From: Scatophagus argus
Lineage: Eukaryota; Chordata; Actinopteri; Scatophagidae
Reading direction: 5' to 3'
NCBI RefSeq assembly: GCF_020382885.2
Contig: NC_058512.1
Coordinates: forward strand, 13,289,802-13,353,801
Length of the DNA: 64,000 nt
Position numbers and translations under genes: made by a program. Shown one piece after another: positions 1 through 12,586 of the stretch (the first letter of the stretch is position 1; every line of letters starts with the position of its first letter). The notes beneath the pieces are model-generated. The model had not been told where the DNA came from. It saw only the letters and a list, made by a program, of their open reading frames with translations, and ran no database searches.

Positions 1-204
1 GATCAATTCTGCAATCAGTCAGCGGTTAGAGGTCCGTCTCCCTCATGTTAAAGTATGATTTATAAATGGCTAGAGGTCGTTATGACGCTACAGGCGCTTT
101 ATCAGGCTAAATGAGAATGGCCTTTCTACTCATGTTCTCTGTATGACAGGGACAAGCAGGTTGTCAATACAGAAATTACCCTGCTGGAGGGCTGAAAAGA
201 CACG

Positions 205-208
<4 letters not shown>

Positions 209-246
<38 letters not shown>
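209..246. repeat. (CA)n microsatellite
   Basis: An almost uninterrupted CA dinucleotide run of about 19 units follows two imperfect CACG units. It is probably polymorphic. It creates spurious Cys/Val-rich open frames on the minus strand. Confidence 0.95.
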
Positions 247-248
<2 letters not shown>

Positions 249-1127
249 CACACAAATATACAGGGGAACACACAACTGTATGCCTGTTTGTACATGTTTA
301 CTAACACCCAAGGAGACAAAAAAAAAAACAAAAAACCTGCAGGCGCCCTGTGCACACACACTGAAGAGTTGGGAAAATGATACAAGAGAAAAGTTACCGC
401 ACAAACAAAATGTAAACATGGAAACTGCCACATTGCTCATGCACAACGCCGCAAATGCTCATATACGGAAGATATACTCACACCCAGACGATGGATGAGT
501 CAATACACACATTGATCACCTTCTGATTTACACAAGCAGTGAGCATTGTAAACAGTGGCATGGATTTTTCTGTTTCCATAAAACACATACACAATTTATT
601 CACCTTTTAGAGGCAAATCAATGTGAGTCTGTGGCCGTAGAACAGATTTCACTCACATACAGTTTAAAAACAACTTTTATTCAAACATTCTCTAAACTTG
701 GAGAAAAGCTGCTGTACAAAGGTATGTAAAATGTAATGTAAAATGCATTATCAGGGATTCAGATTTAATTTTACAGCTTGAAACATCCGATTTACTCCGT
801 TTTGAGTACTCGTCATTAGTAAATGTAGGTCTTTATTACTTAAAAGAAAAACCGGAGCACATGCTGTGAGACTCTCTAGAAAGTAAATATAGTGTTTTTA
901 TTTGCTGCTTGAAAGAGCCTTAAAATTATTTAAACTTGAGGTGTATTGATGAGATTGCAATTAGATGCCTTACTTTATTTTTAACACTGTAAACCAACAA
1001 ACGTGCTAAAAATTTAAGATAAACTAAAAAATAATTATGTAATAACAATGATGATAACAGTCCTCATACTGAAATATTTAAAAATGGAACATGATCTTTG
1101 TCCTGAGAGATTATCACAGACAGACAT

Positions 1128-1131
<4 letters not shown>

Positions 1132-1173
<42 letters not shown>
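1132..1173. repeat. (TG)n microsatellite
   Basis: A perfect TG run of about 20 units, followed by imperfect TTTG/TGTT units. Confidence 0.95.
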
Positions 1174-1176
<3 letters not shown>

Positions 1177-1615
1177 TGTTTGTCAGGCAGTGGAAGTGCT
1201 GTGGAGTCTTCCTACTAGCTGATTATTTTTTTGTGTTTTGTACTGCATTCACTTGCCATTTAGAATAAATGACTCTCTGAACGTTTCTTAGAGGCAAACC
1301 TCAACTGCTCAAAAGGACAGCTTTGAGAGCAATTTCAGATCTTGTGTGGGACTGTGCTACTCCTGAGGAGGATTAGCTATTTATTTATCACTGTGCATGT
1401 ATTGTGGTTCAGTGGTCAGCATAAAAGTTTTTGGATGTCCGTGTGCCAGTAACATGCACATGATGAGTTTCCAGTAAATTCCTCATAGGTTCCCCAAGGT
1501 GGTCTCACATGTCACAGAATTCCTAATGGAACCCTAGATGTCTGCTTTAGTTGAAGGTAAAGAATATCCATTATTGGCATAGCCAGAAGTACGTGGGAAC
1601 AAAGTTGGAAAACAA

Positions 1616-2960
1616 AGCACCTTGACACCAGAGCATTACACACACATGTTATTCCACTATCTCATTCAAGTTCCTAAGACTGCACACCCCAAGGAGCCAT
1701 ACCACTACAGGCCTGTCACCTTGACCTCCCACCTGATGAAGACCATGGAGAGGCCCATCCTCAGCCACCTTTGTTCTGTGGTGAGCACAGTGATGGACAT
1801 GCTGCAGTTTGCCTACAGGCCAAACATCGGGGTGGATGACGCTGTCATCTACCTGCTGCACCAGGCGCTGACTCACCTGGAGAGTGCTGGAAGCGCTGTG
1901 AGAATCATGTTTTTTGACTTCTCAAGCGCATTCAGTACAATTCAACCGGTGCTGCTGAGAGGGAAGCTGGAGAGAGCAGGAGTGGACGGACATTTGGCTG
2001 CTTGGATCATCAACTACCTCACCAACAGGCCACAGTCTGTGAAACTGCGTAACTGTGTGTCTGAGGTGGTGGTCTGCAGGACAGGGGCCTCCCAGGAAAC
2101 AGTGCTCTCACCTTTCCTCTTCACCCTCTACACCTCGGACTTCACCTACAACACCAGCAGATGTCACCTCCAGAAGTTCTCCGACGACTCAGGAGGAAGG
2201 AGAACTTCTGACGAAGGAGATGGTGATTGACCTCTGGAGAAGGACATTACCACGTACACGGTGAACATCCAGGGCTCGGACATTGAGATGGTGGGCAGTT
2301 TTAAGTATCTGGGTGTCTACCTCAACCATAAACTGGATCAGCCACATAACACCAATGCCCTGTACAAGAGGGCCAAAGTCGCCTCCACCTTCTGAGGAGA
2401 CTGAGGTCCTTTGGAGTGTGCAGGCCCCTTCTAGGAACCTTTTATGACGCTCTGCTATTCACTACGCTGTGGTCTGTTGGGGACCGGGACAGAAAGAGAC
2501 TAAACAAGCTGGCCAGGAGGGCCAGTTCTGTCCAGGGCTGCCCACTGGACCCCATGGAGGAGGTGGGTGAGAGGAGGATATTTGCCAAACTGACATCCAT
2601 CATGGACAATACCTCTCACCCTCTGCATCAGACAGTGGAGGCTCTGAGCAGCTCCTTCAGTGACAGACTGCTACACCCTCAGCGTAGGAAAGAGCGCTAC
2701 CGCAGGTCCTTCATCTTCATCTGCTCATCTGCTGTTACACTATATATATTCAACGGTCTAGTCCTCTTTTCCTCCCTTATGAGGACTTGTATATAGCTGT
2801 ATATTGTACTGTGTTTACTGTACTTGTAAATTGTTAATTTATTAGCTCTATATTTTTTGTAGCTGTTTATGCACACCTTTTGCTTTTTGCACTCTTTTTC
2901 TGTTCTTGTGAGCTGCCACGACAAGTGAATTTCCCCACTTATCTTATTTCTTATCTTATT
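1616..2960 (+). mobile_element. Broken L2/CR1-type LINE fragment (reverse transcriptase remnant)
   Basis: A 5'-truncated non-LTR retrotransposon. The first open stretch (1622-2230) resembles the L2-clade reverse transcriptase of fish LINEs. It shows the palm motif FFDFSSAF (about 1910-1932), the YLTNRPQ segment, and FSDDS (about 2179-2193), which corresponds to the catalytic [YF]xDD box. The usual APQGTVLSP is ASQETVLSP here. After the FSDDS box, sequence normally present in the family appears deleted and the frame shifts. A second segment (about 2254-2740) continues the C-terminal domain, with SFKYLGVYLN and KRLNKLARRASSVQGCPLD in different frames. The tail (about 2870-2957) ends in the GTGAATTTCCCC-type 3' terminus typical of these elements. 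It is certainly inactive. The clade is from memory; a CR1/Rex1 placement is the alternative. Confidence 0.85.
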
Positions 2961-2961
2961 C

Positions 2962-3200
2962 CAAAACCGTGGGCACGATTTTGGATCGTGACTGCAGGGA
3001 TTTACTCTCAGTGCAGCCGTGAGGCATCAGTGAGATGTCAGTCAGAAGCCTGGCTGTCAGCCGGTGTTCAGATTATTACTGGGTCGAGATGAGGCCAGTC
3101 AAGTTCTTCCACAACAAACTGGAAATCTGTTTAGTTTGCATGAGGGGATTTCCATGTTGAAACAGGAAAGGGTCTTGTGAAGAAGGGTTATTGGCTGAGC
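2962..3200. mobile_element. Decayed Tc1/mariner-like fragment
   Basis: Directly 3' of the LINE tail is sequence reading GACTGCAGGGATTTACTC, then GGCCAGTCAAGTTCTTCCAC, then CATGTTGAAACAGGAAAGGG. These are diverged pieces of the Tc1-like family whose better copies lie at 17,356-17,574 and 25,424-25,925. No terminal inverted repeat can be assigned, so the boundaries are approximate. It is internally deleted and non-coding. Confidence 0.55.
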
Positions 3201-3674
3201 TTCTCTTTGTACGAACATGATTATCCCTATCTACAGCATTAACTTGAGATAAATGAGCTCTCATCGTTGTCTAGAATGTCAGAAAATCCCATCAGATATC
3301 GATATTAGATTTGGCAGGTTTTGAAACATTTTGCACGTTTTTGTTTGGTACATTTGCCCTGAATGAAGGAGAGAGGTTTTAAAGTGATTAGAGAGTGATT
3401 AAAAAAGACATCTTCAGTACTTTTATATTTATGGATGTTGCTGTCTCTATAGCTAAGTTTAGAGGCTTATATCATAAACCCGCACACACACATACACACA
3501 CTACACACCTAAGGGTGCTTTGTGTAAATAAGCGTGCCTGTACCCCTGTAGGGAGGTCAGAACATCCATCCATCTCACCCAGCCTAGGGTCATAACACAC
3601 ACACACAGACACACACACACACACACAGTTCCTCTCATTCACACGTCCACAAAATTGTTCTCCTTCTTTTTCTG

Positions 3675-3742
<68 letters not shown>

Positions 3743-3866
3743 AACACACACACCTCTTCCACCCTGCAGCCATCATTTAGTGGTTTGTGTTCAGAAAGTG
3801 TTTTGGATGTGTAACACTAGAAATGACACAGGAAGACACAGGAAGACAGAACACTGTCCAGAGGTC

Positions 3867-3901
<35 letters not shown>

Positions 3902-4135
3902 CTTTAATGTATTCGAGCTGCAGAGGTGGCAAACACCTGCGGTGCGCTGCTCACCCCTTAATGTCTTTGTCTCCTGTATACTAACACATATAAACATAGA
4001 CACACTGGATGCAGACTTCAAGTTTTTTAGACAAAGGAGCTTTATGTTGGTTTATTTTTTCATTTGATGAGAGGAAAATTGAAAATGTTTTTTTTACCAT
4101 GTTGTGTAACTCTCTCTTCCTCTCTTCCCCTCCAG
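3201..4135. other. Intergenic microsatellite cluster
   Basis: Contains CA-rich blocks (about 3481-3510 and 3596-3628), a long (CT)n run (3681-3739), and a (TG)n run (about 3869-3900). No supportable gene. The open frames here are translations of the dinucleotide repeats. Confidence 0.75.
3681..3739. repeat. (CT)n microsatellite
   Basis: About 29 uninterrupted CT units. On the complementary strand it reads as an Arg-Glu repeat, which explains an apparent minus-strand open frame. Confidence 0.95.
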
Positions 4136-4281
4136 AGAGGTTGCGGTACTTTAGCCACTTCCTGCGAGCAGACCTCTCGTCACCCTCCCTGATGGTTTCT
4201 AATGTTCAGGGAGGGACTGAAGCCCAGAGAAGATGGAAGTGTGGATGGAGAGATAGCAGGGTGGGAGAACACAGCAAAGAG
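4136..4281 (+). other. Exon-like segment with good splice signals (orphan exon candidate)
   Basis: A long pyrimidine tract ending TCTTCCCCTCCAG (AG at 4134-4135) is followed by 146 bases, ending AAAGAG then GTAAGA (GT at 4282-4283), both near-consensus splice sites. One frame stays open throughout and would encode RLRYFSHFLRADLSSPSLMV and about 28 further residues. I do not recognise the peptide. No partner exon could be identified on either side, so it may be an exon of a non-coding RNA, an isolated exon of an unrecognised gene, or a chance pairing. Confidence 0.35.
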
Positions 4282-6502
4282 GTAAGAATGCAAACAAAGG
4301 GAGGAGCTTTTTATTTAAAGACATGTCCATCATAACAATATTTTGTTGATTTTGTTAAATGGTTTTTCTTGTCCGTTTCAAGAAGAAATGCCAAAAAAGT
4401 AATTTAACCTCTAAAACTAATTTAGTCTCTAAAAACCCAAATATTGTTCATACTCACATTTTCTTTTTCCCTGTGGGCACACAGGTATCTCTAGAAAAAA
4501 GAGATAAAGGTGTTAGTTGTCCCACTCTAACAGATGTAATAAAGCTAACACCAAACATATTTTAATATTTTACAGAGATTTGATACAAAAATACTCAAAA
4601 CGTATTGCTTTCAGATACATAACAGAACAGTTAACACAACAACTTGGCGCTTGAAAAAGTATTTGTCATTTCTCTTTGACTTAAAATGTAAAACATTTGG
4701 GAAACATAAGGAAAGTCAATTTTGAGAATTTTCTTGTGAGCTTTCTGTGGTGTAGGTGATTTTGTGTTATTCTAATGTTTGAAATTTTATTTTTTCATTT
4801 GTTTACTTTTTGAATTGGACAATGAAATGAAGCAAACCGAGCCGTTAATATAGGTTGAAACGTGGCTACAATTCGATACGACTGAAAGAAATTTTGGAAA
4901 AAAAAAACAAAACGGATACACACATACATAGAACAGATAGGATACATGTGGATACAAACATTGCAAACAGACTCAGGAGCATATACACATACAGGACATG
5001 CATACATACGTAAATACATTAATACATGCTTAAACATTAACATAAATCAGTACATTTTAACCACAACATAAAATAAATATGTTGTGGTTACGGAGCATTA
5101 ACAGTTGTATTTACCATCCTGACCATCACTTAACAGCACTCACTTTCTGTGTGCGTGTTTGTTTGTGTATGCACATGTTTGCGGGCGTGTTAAAGCTTTT
5201 AGTGGGACAGAGACCGAGCAATTCCTCTTCTCTAACTGTCAGAGAGACCTCATCTCGTCTCTTATTGTTGTTCTGCGGTCCTGGCAAACGCACACATGCA
5301 CACACCCAGACGCACACACCTCGAGAGTGCAGGTCCCTCCTGGTTTGCCCTCCCCGCACACAACACTCCACCACCGCCCTCACACTCCTTTTATGTTCTT
5401 AAATATTGATAAGTAGCTTTGCAACATTAATATCTTAGATGGCTTACAAGAACACTTAAATAAAATCTCACACACACACACACTCCCCCCTCTTCCTCCC
5501 CCTCTCTGCCTCGCCTCCACTCTCCCACTTGTTTTTCATTTGTGTAATGTGTTTGTCTGTTTAGGAAGTGGGGGGAGGCACAGGATTATAGTGAGAGTGT
5601 GTCTGTGTATGTTTGTATAATGAAATTGGGTACTTCTTCTTTGTCTTTTACAGACCTTTTGGTGTGTGGTGGTATGTTTTACAGAAAATTAAAGCATGCC
5701 AGAGCCACAGACTAGAACTGTTTTCTTATTGGCCAGTATGCGTTTATTAAAATCATTTCATATGCCTAGAATGGACTAAATCAGGTTCTTAAATTATATT
5801 TGACTGTGTTTGAATAGTAACAGTACTAACGCTGCTATAGTATGCATTAAACTCGCTACAAATTTATGACGATTTAAATGTTATTATATATAATGGAATA
5901 ATAATAAAATAATTTATTTTATTTTTTTCATCAAGACAAATCTCCAACACAGAACAGATTTTAATAACACTGTTTGAACTATGAACTGGGTTCTCATGTG
6001 AGGATAAAGCCCAGTTATAGAACAGGATGCTGCAAAACCACCAAAACAGTGGTGAGGATCACCTTGGACCCTGCTGCTGACCAGTAAGGGAGAAAAAATC
6101 CAGGCACATGTAAATACCTCCTCCTGCCATTATTCAGTTTATTTCAATTGCCAACACCATTAATATGCAAGTACTGTGTTGTAATAACTGTATTGTAATT
6201 GTTTGTACTGTGAATGCTGTATTCAGTTATTCGGCTATTTTATTCATCGAAAGGCAGCTGTCCTGTCCAGTCAAAAATGCCCATGAAACTAAACACCATT
6301 ACTTTTAAGTCACTCTGAACAACAAAATCAGTAAATGTACACATCTACAATGTTGAGTGAGTGAGTGAGTAAATAGACAGAGAAATAATGAAGGTACTAT
6401 TCTGCTGAAGAGAAATGTGGACATAATCACATTTAAGAAGTGGATAGAAGCCCATTACATTTACAAGGGTTGACAGTGACACGTAACCCACCATACAGGG
6501 CC

Positions 6503-6504
<2 letters not shown>

Positions 6505-6541
<37 letters not shown>
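6505..6541. repeat. (TG)n microsatellite
   Basis: A TG run of about 18 units between unique flanks. Confidence 0.95.
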
Positions 6542-6544
<3 letters not shown>

Positions 6545-6611
6545 TTTGGTGTGTGACTTGACAAGATTTTACCCTGCTGAAGTCCCGAGAGGCTGATAGA
6601 GAGTTTTAAAG

Positions 6612-6649
6612 GGATTAGAACCGGATTAGGGACCAACTGGGAGGGATTA
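6612..6649 (+). promoter_or_regulatory. Three GGATTA sites at helical spacing (K50 homeodomain-type cluster)
   Basis: GGATTA occurs at 6612-6617, 6623-6628 and 6644-6649, all in the same orientation, with start-to-start spacing of 11 and 21 bp (about one and two helical turns). GGATTA is the core bound by Otx/Pitx/Gsc-type (K50) homeodomains. Function is inferred from motif spacing alone. Confidence 0.35.
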
Positions 6650-7305
6650 GCCCCCGTTTTAGCCCCCGACTCTCATAGCTGCTCACATCGCAGATACCAG
6701 ACACACACACTTACACAGTGACCTCTGGAGAGTCTTTGTCTTCCTGTGTCAAGTGTTTGCATATTGTTGAAGATCACTTTATTTACCTTCAGTCAACTTT
6801 TCCGCACATCTTCAAAGTCAAATCACTGTAACAGATGTGTCTAAAAATAATCTCAAAAACACTCCACATCCTGGGTTTCATGTGACTACACACACATGCA
6901 CCCACAGACCAAAAAGCCCTCTTGACCGCGTATTTACCCGAGCGCAGCCTCTTCCTTCAACAAGACAAATATTTGGTCCAGAGCGTTTGCCACTTGTGTG
7001 TGTGCGTATGTGTGCTCTCTCTGTGTGTGACGCTGGATGGTTTTTCCAGGGGAAGCCAAATGGAGAAGAGTGATAGGCCGACGTATAGCGAGGTTCATCA
7101 AAGTCACGGCGCGCGACGGCACTCATTTTTCATTGGCTGAGGGGTTCTGCGCACCTGCAACCTGCAGCAGCCAGCCCACCTGAGAGGGAACGAGTGAGAG
7201 AAGAATGAGAGAGGGAAAGAAAGATGGTGACAGTGAAAAAGAGTAAGAAACAAACATGAGGAAGAGTCGCTGGTAGAAAGGCTTGAAAGAGGGAGGAAGA
7301 GAGTC

Positions 7306-7320
7306 GGGGGGGGGGGGGGG
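7306..7320. repeat. Poly(G) run
   Basis: Fifteen consecutive G residues inside a purine-rich stretch. It is length-unstable, and open frames crossing it are unreliable. Confidence 0.9.
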
Positions 7321-8227
7321 TGACACTGGTGGTTGGGACAGTTTGAACGACAGCGTTCTCCCTTTTACATTTCACACCCGGACGCTCCTCGCACCGCTGG
7401 GGGGGAGGAGGCAGGGAGGAGGTGTGGAGGAGGCGTGTGTGCTGTGTGTTGTTTTGCTCAAGGGAGAAAGATGGGGAGATACATTCTGAAGATGTTATTA
7501 TTATACGTTTACCTTGTTTTGGGCTCACAGGGGACTAAAAGACACACACAAACACACACAGAGCAGGTCTGCACACACAGATGGAGCACACATCAAGCAA
7601 CAGCTGACAGACACACACAGACACACAAATGGACACACAGTCAAACTTGCACTCTGCTCCAAGTTCACTTTTCTAAATCAAGTTTTATTCATTTTGTTCA
7701 TCTGTTACTCTGATAAGAGACTGATGTGTAGTATATGCCAGATATATTCACTTGAAAGTGAATGTTTTGCTGATCTGGACACATGGCTTTCTATATTTTG
7801 TGAAATGTTTGTACTGTACACTGTCATAAAGAGTGTGAATTCTGTGCGCTCTTTAAAGGCATCACCACTCTTCACCTACCCACGACTCTTAAGGTTTTAA
7901 TTTTTCCATACTGAAAGGGCAAATAATTTCAGACTTCATAAAGAATCTGTAGACTCTCATGTTGTCTCTCTGTAGAGGAGAAGAGAAAAAGCTACAGTTA
8001 AGTTTTACCCAAATGCATCAGAGACTTTCTCAGATGATTTCTTGCTGTCTTCCTGCTGGCATGTTTGTGGATGTGGGGAAAAAAGTTTTTAAAACTAAAT
8101 TAAGTTAACAACCTCCCTGATTGTCTTTTGGCCAGTTTTATTGCCAAGCATATTAGGGGTGGAATATTTTTCAATTGCCTTTTTCTATAACAAGTTAAAC
8201 CTAATTGAAAGACTAACAGTGATTCAG

Positions 8228-8230
<3 letters not shown>

Positions 8231-8268
<38 letters not shown>
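8231..8268. repeat. (TG)n microsatellite
   Basis: A TG run of about 18 units followed by TTTTGTGG. Confidence 0.95.
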
Positions 8269-8271
<3 letters not shown>

Positions 8272-9479
8272 GTGGTGGTGGTGGGGTGTCACCTGCAGCA
8301 GGCTGAGGTCATCATAACCTGTGTGATGTCCATTGCGCCTGTCAACACACGTTTGATTGTACACACACCTCGCTGTTGCCCCCAGCATCTCTCCACTATA
8401 CTACACGCTATACTGGACCCATCATTCAGCCACTGTCACACAGATATACACACACTCACTGAGACGCACACATGCAGGTAAAGACACATATAAATAGACA
8501 CAATGTGACAGAAACACATACTCACATGGTCCAGCAGACACACATATCACAGACACACTCCCTCCTGCTGCTTGGGTTCAAACATACATACTCTCACTCA
8601 CTCACAACAGAAGGCTTACACTGGAAATGAAGCTAATCCATCACCTGGAACACACACACACGCACACACACACACACGGCGGGCATTGTCACCTTCACAG
8701 CTCACCTACTATCATTGTGATATCCATGCCTGCTGGACACTGTAGCTGCTGTGATGAAATCATAAATGCATACATACTCACTCACACATGTGCGCACACA
8801 CCCACGCATGCATGTGAATTCATGCACAAGCGCTGTATACCAGACCAGAGACATGCAAAAAGGGCTTTTTTAGTTTTAGTTTTGTTTCATTGTTCACCAA
8901 CTGTGTGCGTTTGTCTTCTTCAGCAAATGAAACAAAAATACTACAGTATACAGAGTATAATGTGTGCAGTATTAAAGTTCAGAGGCATAAACAAATGAAA
9001 TGCAAAACATTACTGGGGTGCCAAGCAAAGATATTCCAACAAAAAAATGCTAATAAGTTGCTTCAAACGGAGCCTCTGGCTTCACGGCTGCCCCTGGGCC
9101 TGTGCCTTATAGAACCGTTCTGAAATCCACCCATGTCTGTCATTACTTTCAGTCACTGAAGAACAGGTGTAATAGGGTGTAATAATTCTTACCATCTTTT
9201 GCTCTTTTAGGTCTATCATGGCTTACTATTATGCTTGCCTAATCACAAGACTCACTGGGACATCAATGGGAAATGGATCAGAACTTTTGTTCCCTCTCTG
9301 TTCCCTCTGCTGTTCCCTCTCTGACAACTCAGAATGTCTTCTATGAAGCCTACTATATTCATCAAATGAAAACTCTTTCACAGCTACTAACAAAACAGCG
9401 CACGGCTGTGACCGATGCAAAACCCAACCAAAATGATCCCCCAAAACAACAACGAGAACACAAAATTCCTCAGAGAATC

Positions 9480-9760
9480 ACTGGTGTCCATGTTTTGACA
9501 AATGCTCGCCGGCAGCACTGCAGTCTCGTCCAGCAGCTTGCTGAAGGCTACAGCAGCGTCATTTCGTTGCTCTCTTGTTACTGGGCTGTAAATTCAGCGG
9601 ATGGCTTCTGTCTCTGCGTATTGATCCGCTCCGTCACCTTGAACCTCGGTATTGACACATGGGGCGACGCTGAGCGGGGAAAAGCGGCAATTTACAGACC
9701 CTCAATTATGACATTCATAGATGATGTCACAACAGGGGCATGGGGCTTTGAGACACACAC
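9480..9760. promoter_or_regulatory. Candidate conserved non-coding element
   Basis: A complex, repeat-free, less AT-rich block in the gene desert upstream of skor2. It includes a homeodomain core (CAATTATGACATTCATAGAT) beside a TGATGTCA CRE/ATF-like half. A 181-codon open frame crosses it (9273-9818), but it lacks splice context, ends in CA-repeat translation and matches nothing I know. I therefore prefer a regulatory reading to a coding one. Conservation was not tested. Confidence 0.3.
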
Positions 9761-11454
9761 ATACACACACAGAGTTTGTCAAGGGATTGAATCCATTTGT
9801 TTTAGTTTTGTGCACTAAAACACACACTCAAATACACACCAAGCAATGGCCTTCCATCCTAAATAGCACTTAATGGCACAGTGTGTGTGCATGTGTGTGT
9901 TTCACCTCTGACAACCTATCTAATGTCGGCTGTCCTCTCGTTCCCCAGACAGATGGTTCACTGGACCATGTCATTAGCGAATACAGTTGGCCATTATAAC
10001 GTCTTATTAAGTACCTCATATTAATAGTATGATAGCATGAGCCCAAACATACGCTGATCCCCGCTGGAACCTATGACACTGTATCTACTGTCTAGTAAGG
10101 CCAGGTGTAGAGGGAAAAGCCATATAATTACTGTACATCAGTCGGACACAAACATTTCTAATTTCCTGCCTAAAACTCACAGGTTCAGTGCTGTGTTGTT
10201 TGCATATTGTAACTCAGCTACCAAACTCTAGCCCAGAGCTCAATCAGTCAGGTATATGACCTAGAACATCTCTTCAGTGAAACTGGAAAAAGACATTATC
10301 CGTGTCCTCAAAAGTGATCATGTACAGTAGCCATTGCTGAGTAATGACCACTATTCTCCCAAAAGTTTGTTTTTTGGGTTTTTTTTTACATTTTAACTTT
10401 GGAACTTTAAAAATCAAAGCAGTTCTGGAGTTCAAATCAGGATGGCTAATGCACATCAAAATGTATATAGCGCTTTCTGGACCTAAACTAAAAAATGCAC
10501 CATAGCTTTGTATTCTCTCCGAGATGCATTCATGCAGACCATTATTAAAAATATGATTGGCAGATTAATTGTTAATGAAAACAATACTTCTGCAGCATCT
10601 AATCTAAGTGATTTTGCTTATCTGATTTCCAAGCAACACTCATAACAAAAAGAGCCAGTGACTCTGCTTTTGAGGTCATTCGCTTCCTTTAAAATAATTA
10701 TGATCTTTCATTGACCCAACTTTGGGTCCTGACCTTCACATGAGGTACACTGCTATATTGCATTACAAATGGATTTCAAATTGAAGCCATATCAGATGTC
10801 ACATATCTGATTCAGTAAGTAGTGGCCAGGGGCCGCCCAGCCATCGTTAATACTGTATTCACAATCCATTGATGAGATCATGAAAAACTGTGTGTGTATG
10901 TTTGTCCTCCTAAAACTCACCCCTGCATGTACCAGCACTCATAAACACACACACACAAACAGATAGAGAGACACGCTCCCCGGGGCCTGAGTGCTCTCAG
11001 TGTTGACCGTTGAGGATGTGGGTCAGAATAAGAGGGCAAAGAGAGGGAGGCTCTCAATGGCCCACACAGATGGGCCATAGTCACATACACACACTCAGAC
11101 AAACTCACACTCTGGGAGGTCAGGGTTCACCTGCAAAAGCTCTGGTCACCATCCATCCATCAGTTTTATTACTGAGCCATGTCAAAACTGAGTGGACAGA
11201 ATACGCAAGAGAGATTGCTGAACTGGAAAAAAATCAGACAAGACAAAACCTAAGAAAATTAGACCTAAAATGGCAGTTCTAGTTTATAAATACACTTATA
11301 CACTTCCTATGCGCACTTTGTCACTTTCTGTCTCTGCAGAAACTCAACTTACCTGCATGTATTTATGCATGTTTGAGTGAGTTCATGCATCATATGTACT
11401 TTAAAATGAGGTCTTGAGGTGTGTGCGTGTGTCTCTGCATGTGTGTATATGACT

Positions 11455-11640
11455 GTCTCCCCTTATTTCCAAGTTTTCCCATGGGAAAATGGTGGCCATT
11501 TTGTCCTGTCACTCCCCTGTGCTTTTTTCCTCTTTGCCTGTCCAATAATGACAGTTTAATTTGCCAGCCAATTACACCTGAGCGGTATTTAAATGAGCCA
11601 ATCAGGACCTGTGACAGGATGACTGGTCGCTCCAGTTAGC
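11455..11640. promoter_or_regulatory. Candidate conserved non-coding element
   Basis: A unique-looking block containing the symmetric TTTTCCCATGGGAAAA (11474-11489), then TCCAATAATGACAG, GCCAATTACACCTG and TTTAAATGAGCCAATCAGGA. Inverted and direct CCAAT-like, TAATTA-like and E-box-like motifs are packed together, in contrast to the simple-sequence flanks. Enhancer function is inferred. Confidence 0.3.
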
Positions 11641-12520
11641 ACTCAGAAGCAGAGGTCGATTTACTCTCTGACTCACTTGGTGATACTGTTTGTACTGTTT
11701 GACCAGCGGTATTTTACCCCACTCAGTTCTGTTCTATTCAAATCTTTTCAGCAGACATCATGTACTGACAGAATACTGTAGTTATGTGTAAAAATATAAA
11801 TAAATAAAACACAAGTAAGGGATTAATTAAGAGATGAGGTCAATGTGTAAAAATAGTAGAGAATACAGATTTTGTGGATGGTTGTCAGCAAGTTTGACAG
11901 GTCCATCATTTTTGAGTTCAGATTTATAGAAAATAAGTGAAAGGGAGGACAGAATAGTGAAGAAAACCTAGAAAAATGACAGGAGATGAGGTAAAACGAA
12001 ATGAAACAAAAGGAAGGGAGATTGTCAGGAGTCGATCCTAATCCCCCCTTGCCCCGTGTGTAAATAATGTCTAAGCATCTTATCCTGCTCATTTGTGTAA
12101 TGGGGGACTTTACTGAAGGACTATGTTCATAAGCTCCCAGAAGCCTTACATGTATTTGCACAAGTCTGTGTGTGTGCATGTGTGTATGTGTATGCATATC
12201 CTATTTGTACAATGTGTGTAAAATCTAAAAGTGTAATTGCGCAGTGTGTTTTTGTACATATTCTGTGTTTTTAGTGTGCGTGTTTGTGCACTCCTTGATT
12301 AAACAGCCCCTTTAATCTCAGATGCTTCCTGCTTTCCCAAGATCCCCTCCAATAAGCGTAACTACCTCCTGACAGCACAATAACTGTAACTGTGCTTTTT
12401 AATACCGAGTGATGGTAAGTAAAAATAACCTGAGTCTAATATCTTCAGATTAAATACATCTTTTACAGTCTGGCTTTGGACCGCTGTGCTGCTTTAAGCT
12501 GCCCTCGCAATCACCCCACC

Positions 12521-12522
<2 letters not shown>

Positions 12523-12581
<59 letters not shown>
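12523..12581. repeat. (CA)n microsatellite
   Basis: About 29 CA units, the longest CA tract in the window. Confidence 0.95.

Positions 12582-12586
<5 letters not shown>

Larger units (their letters stand above)
1..1615. other. Intergenic, microsatellite-bearing, no gene seen
   Basis: No supported coding region. A (CA)n tract lies at about 209-246 and a (TG)n tract at about 1132-1173. The small open frames across the CA tract are repeat translations (runs of Cys/Val or His/Thr). The rest is AT-rich unique-looking sequence with no repeat family or splice-bounded exon that I recognise. Confidence 0.7.
4282..9470. other. Intergenic, no gene supported
   Basis: AT-rich sequence with many CA/TG tracts (5469-5484, 6505-6541, 8231-8268, about 8650-8678), a 15-base G run (7306-7320) and a short CpG-rich patch (about 7070-7150). 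The open frames here are low-complexity or lack splice context. A cluster of GGATTA motifs at 6612-6649 is listed separately. Confidence 0.65.

Noticed and set aside
126..446. Cys/Val-rich minus-strand open frame
   Set aside because: Product of the CA microsatellite; the same artefact recurs at each CA/TG tract in the window.
7123..7528. Overlapping open frames around the G run
   Set aside because: Low-complexity Pro/Ser/Leu content, depends on the exact length of the 15-base G run.
9273..9818. 181-codon plus-strand open frame
   Set aside because: No splice context or recognisable domain, and the end is a CA-repeat translation (HTYTHR). The underlying DNA is better read as a possible regulatory block.
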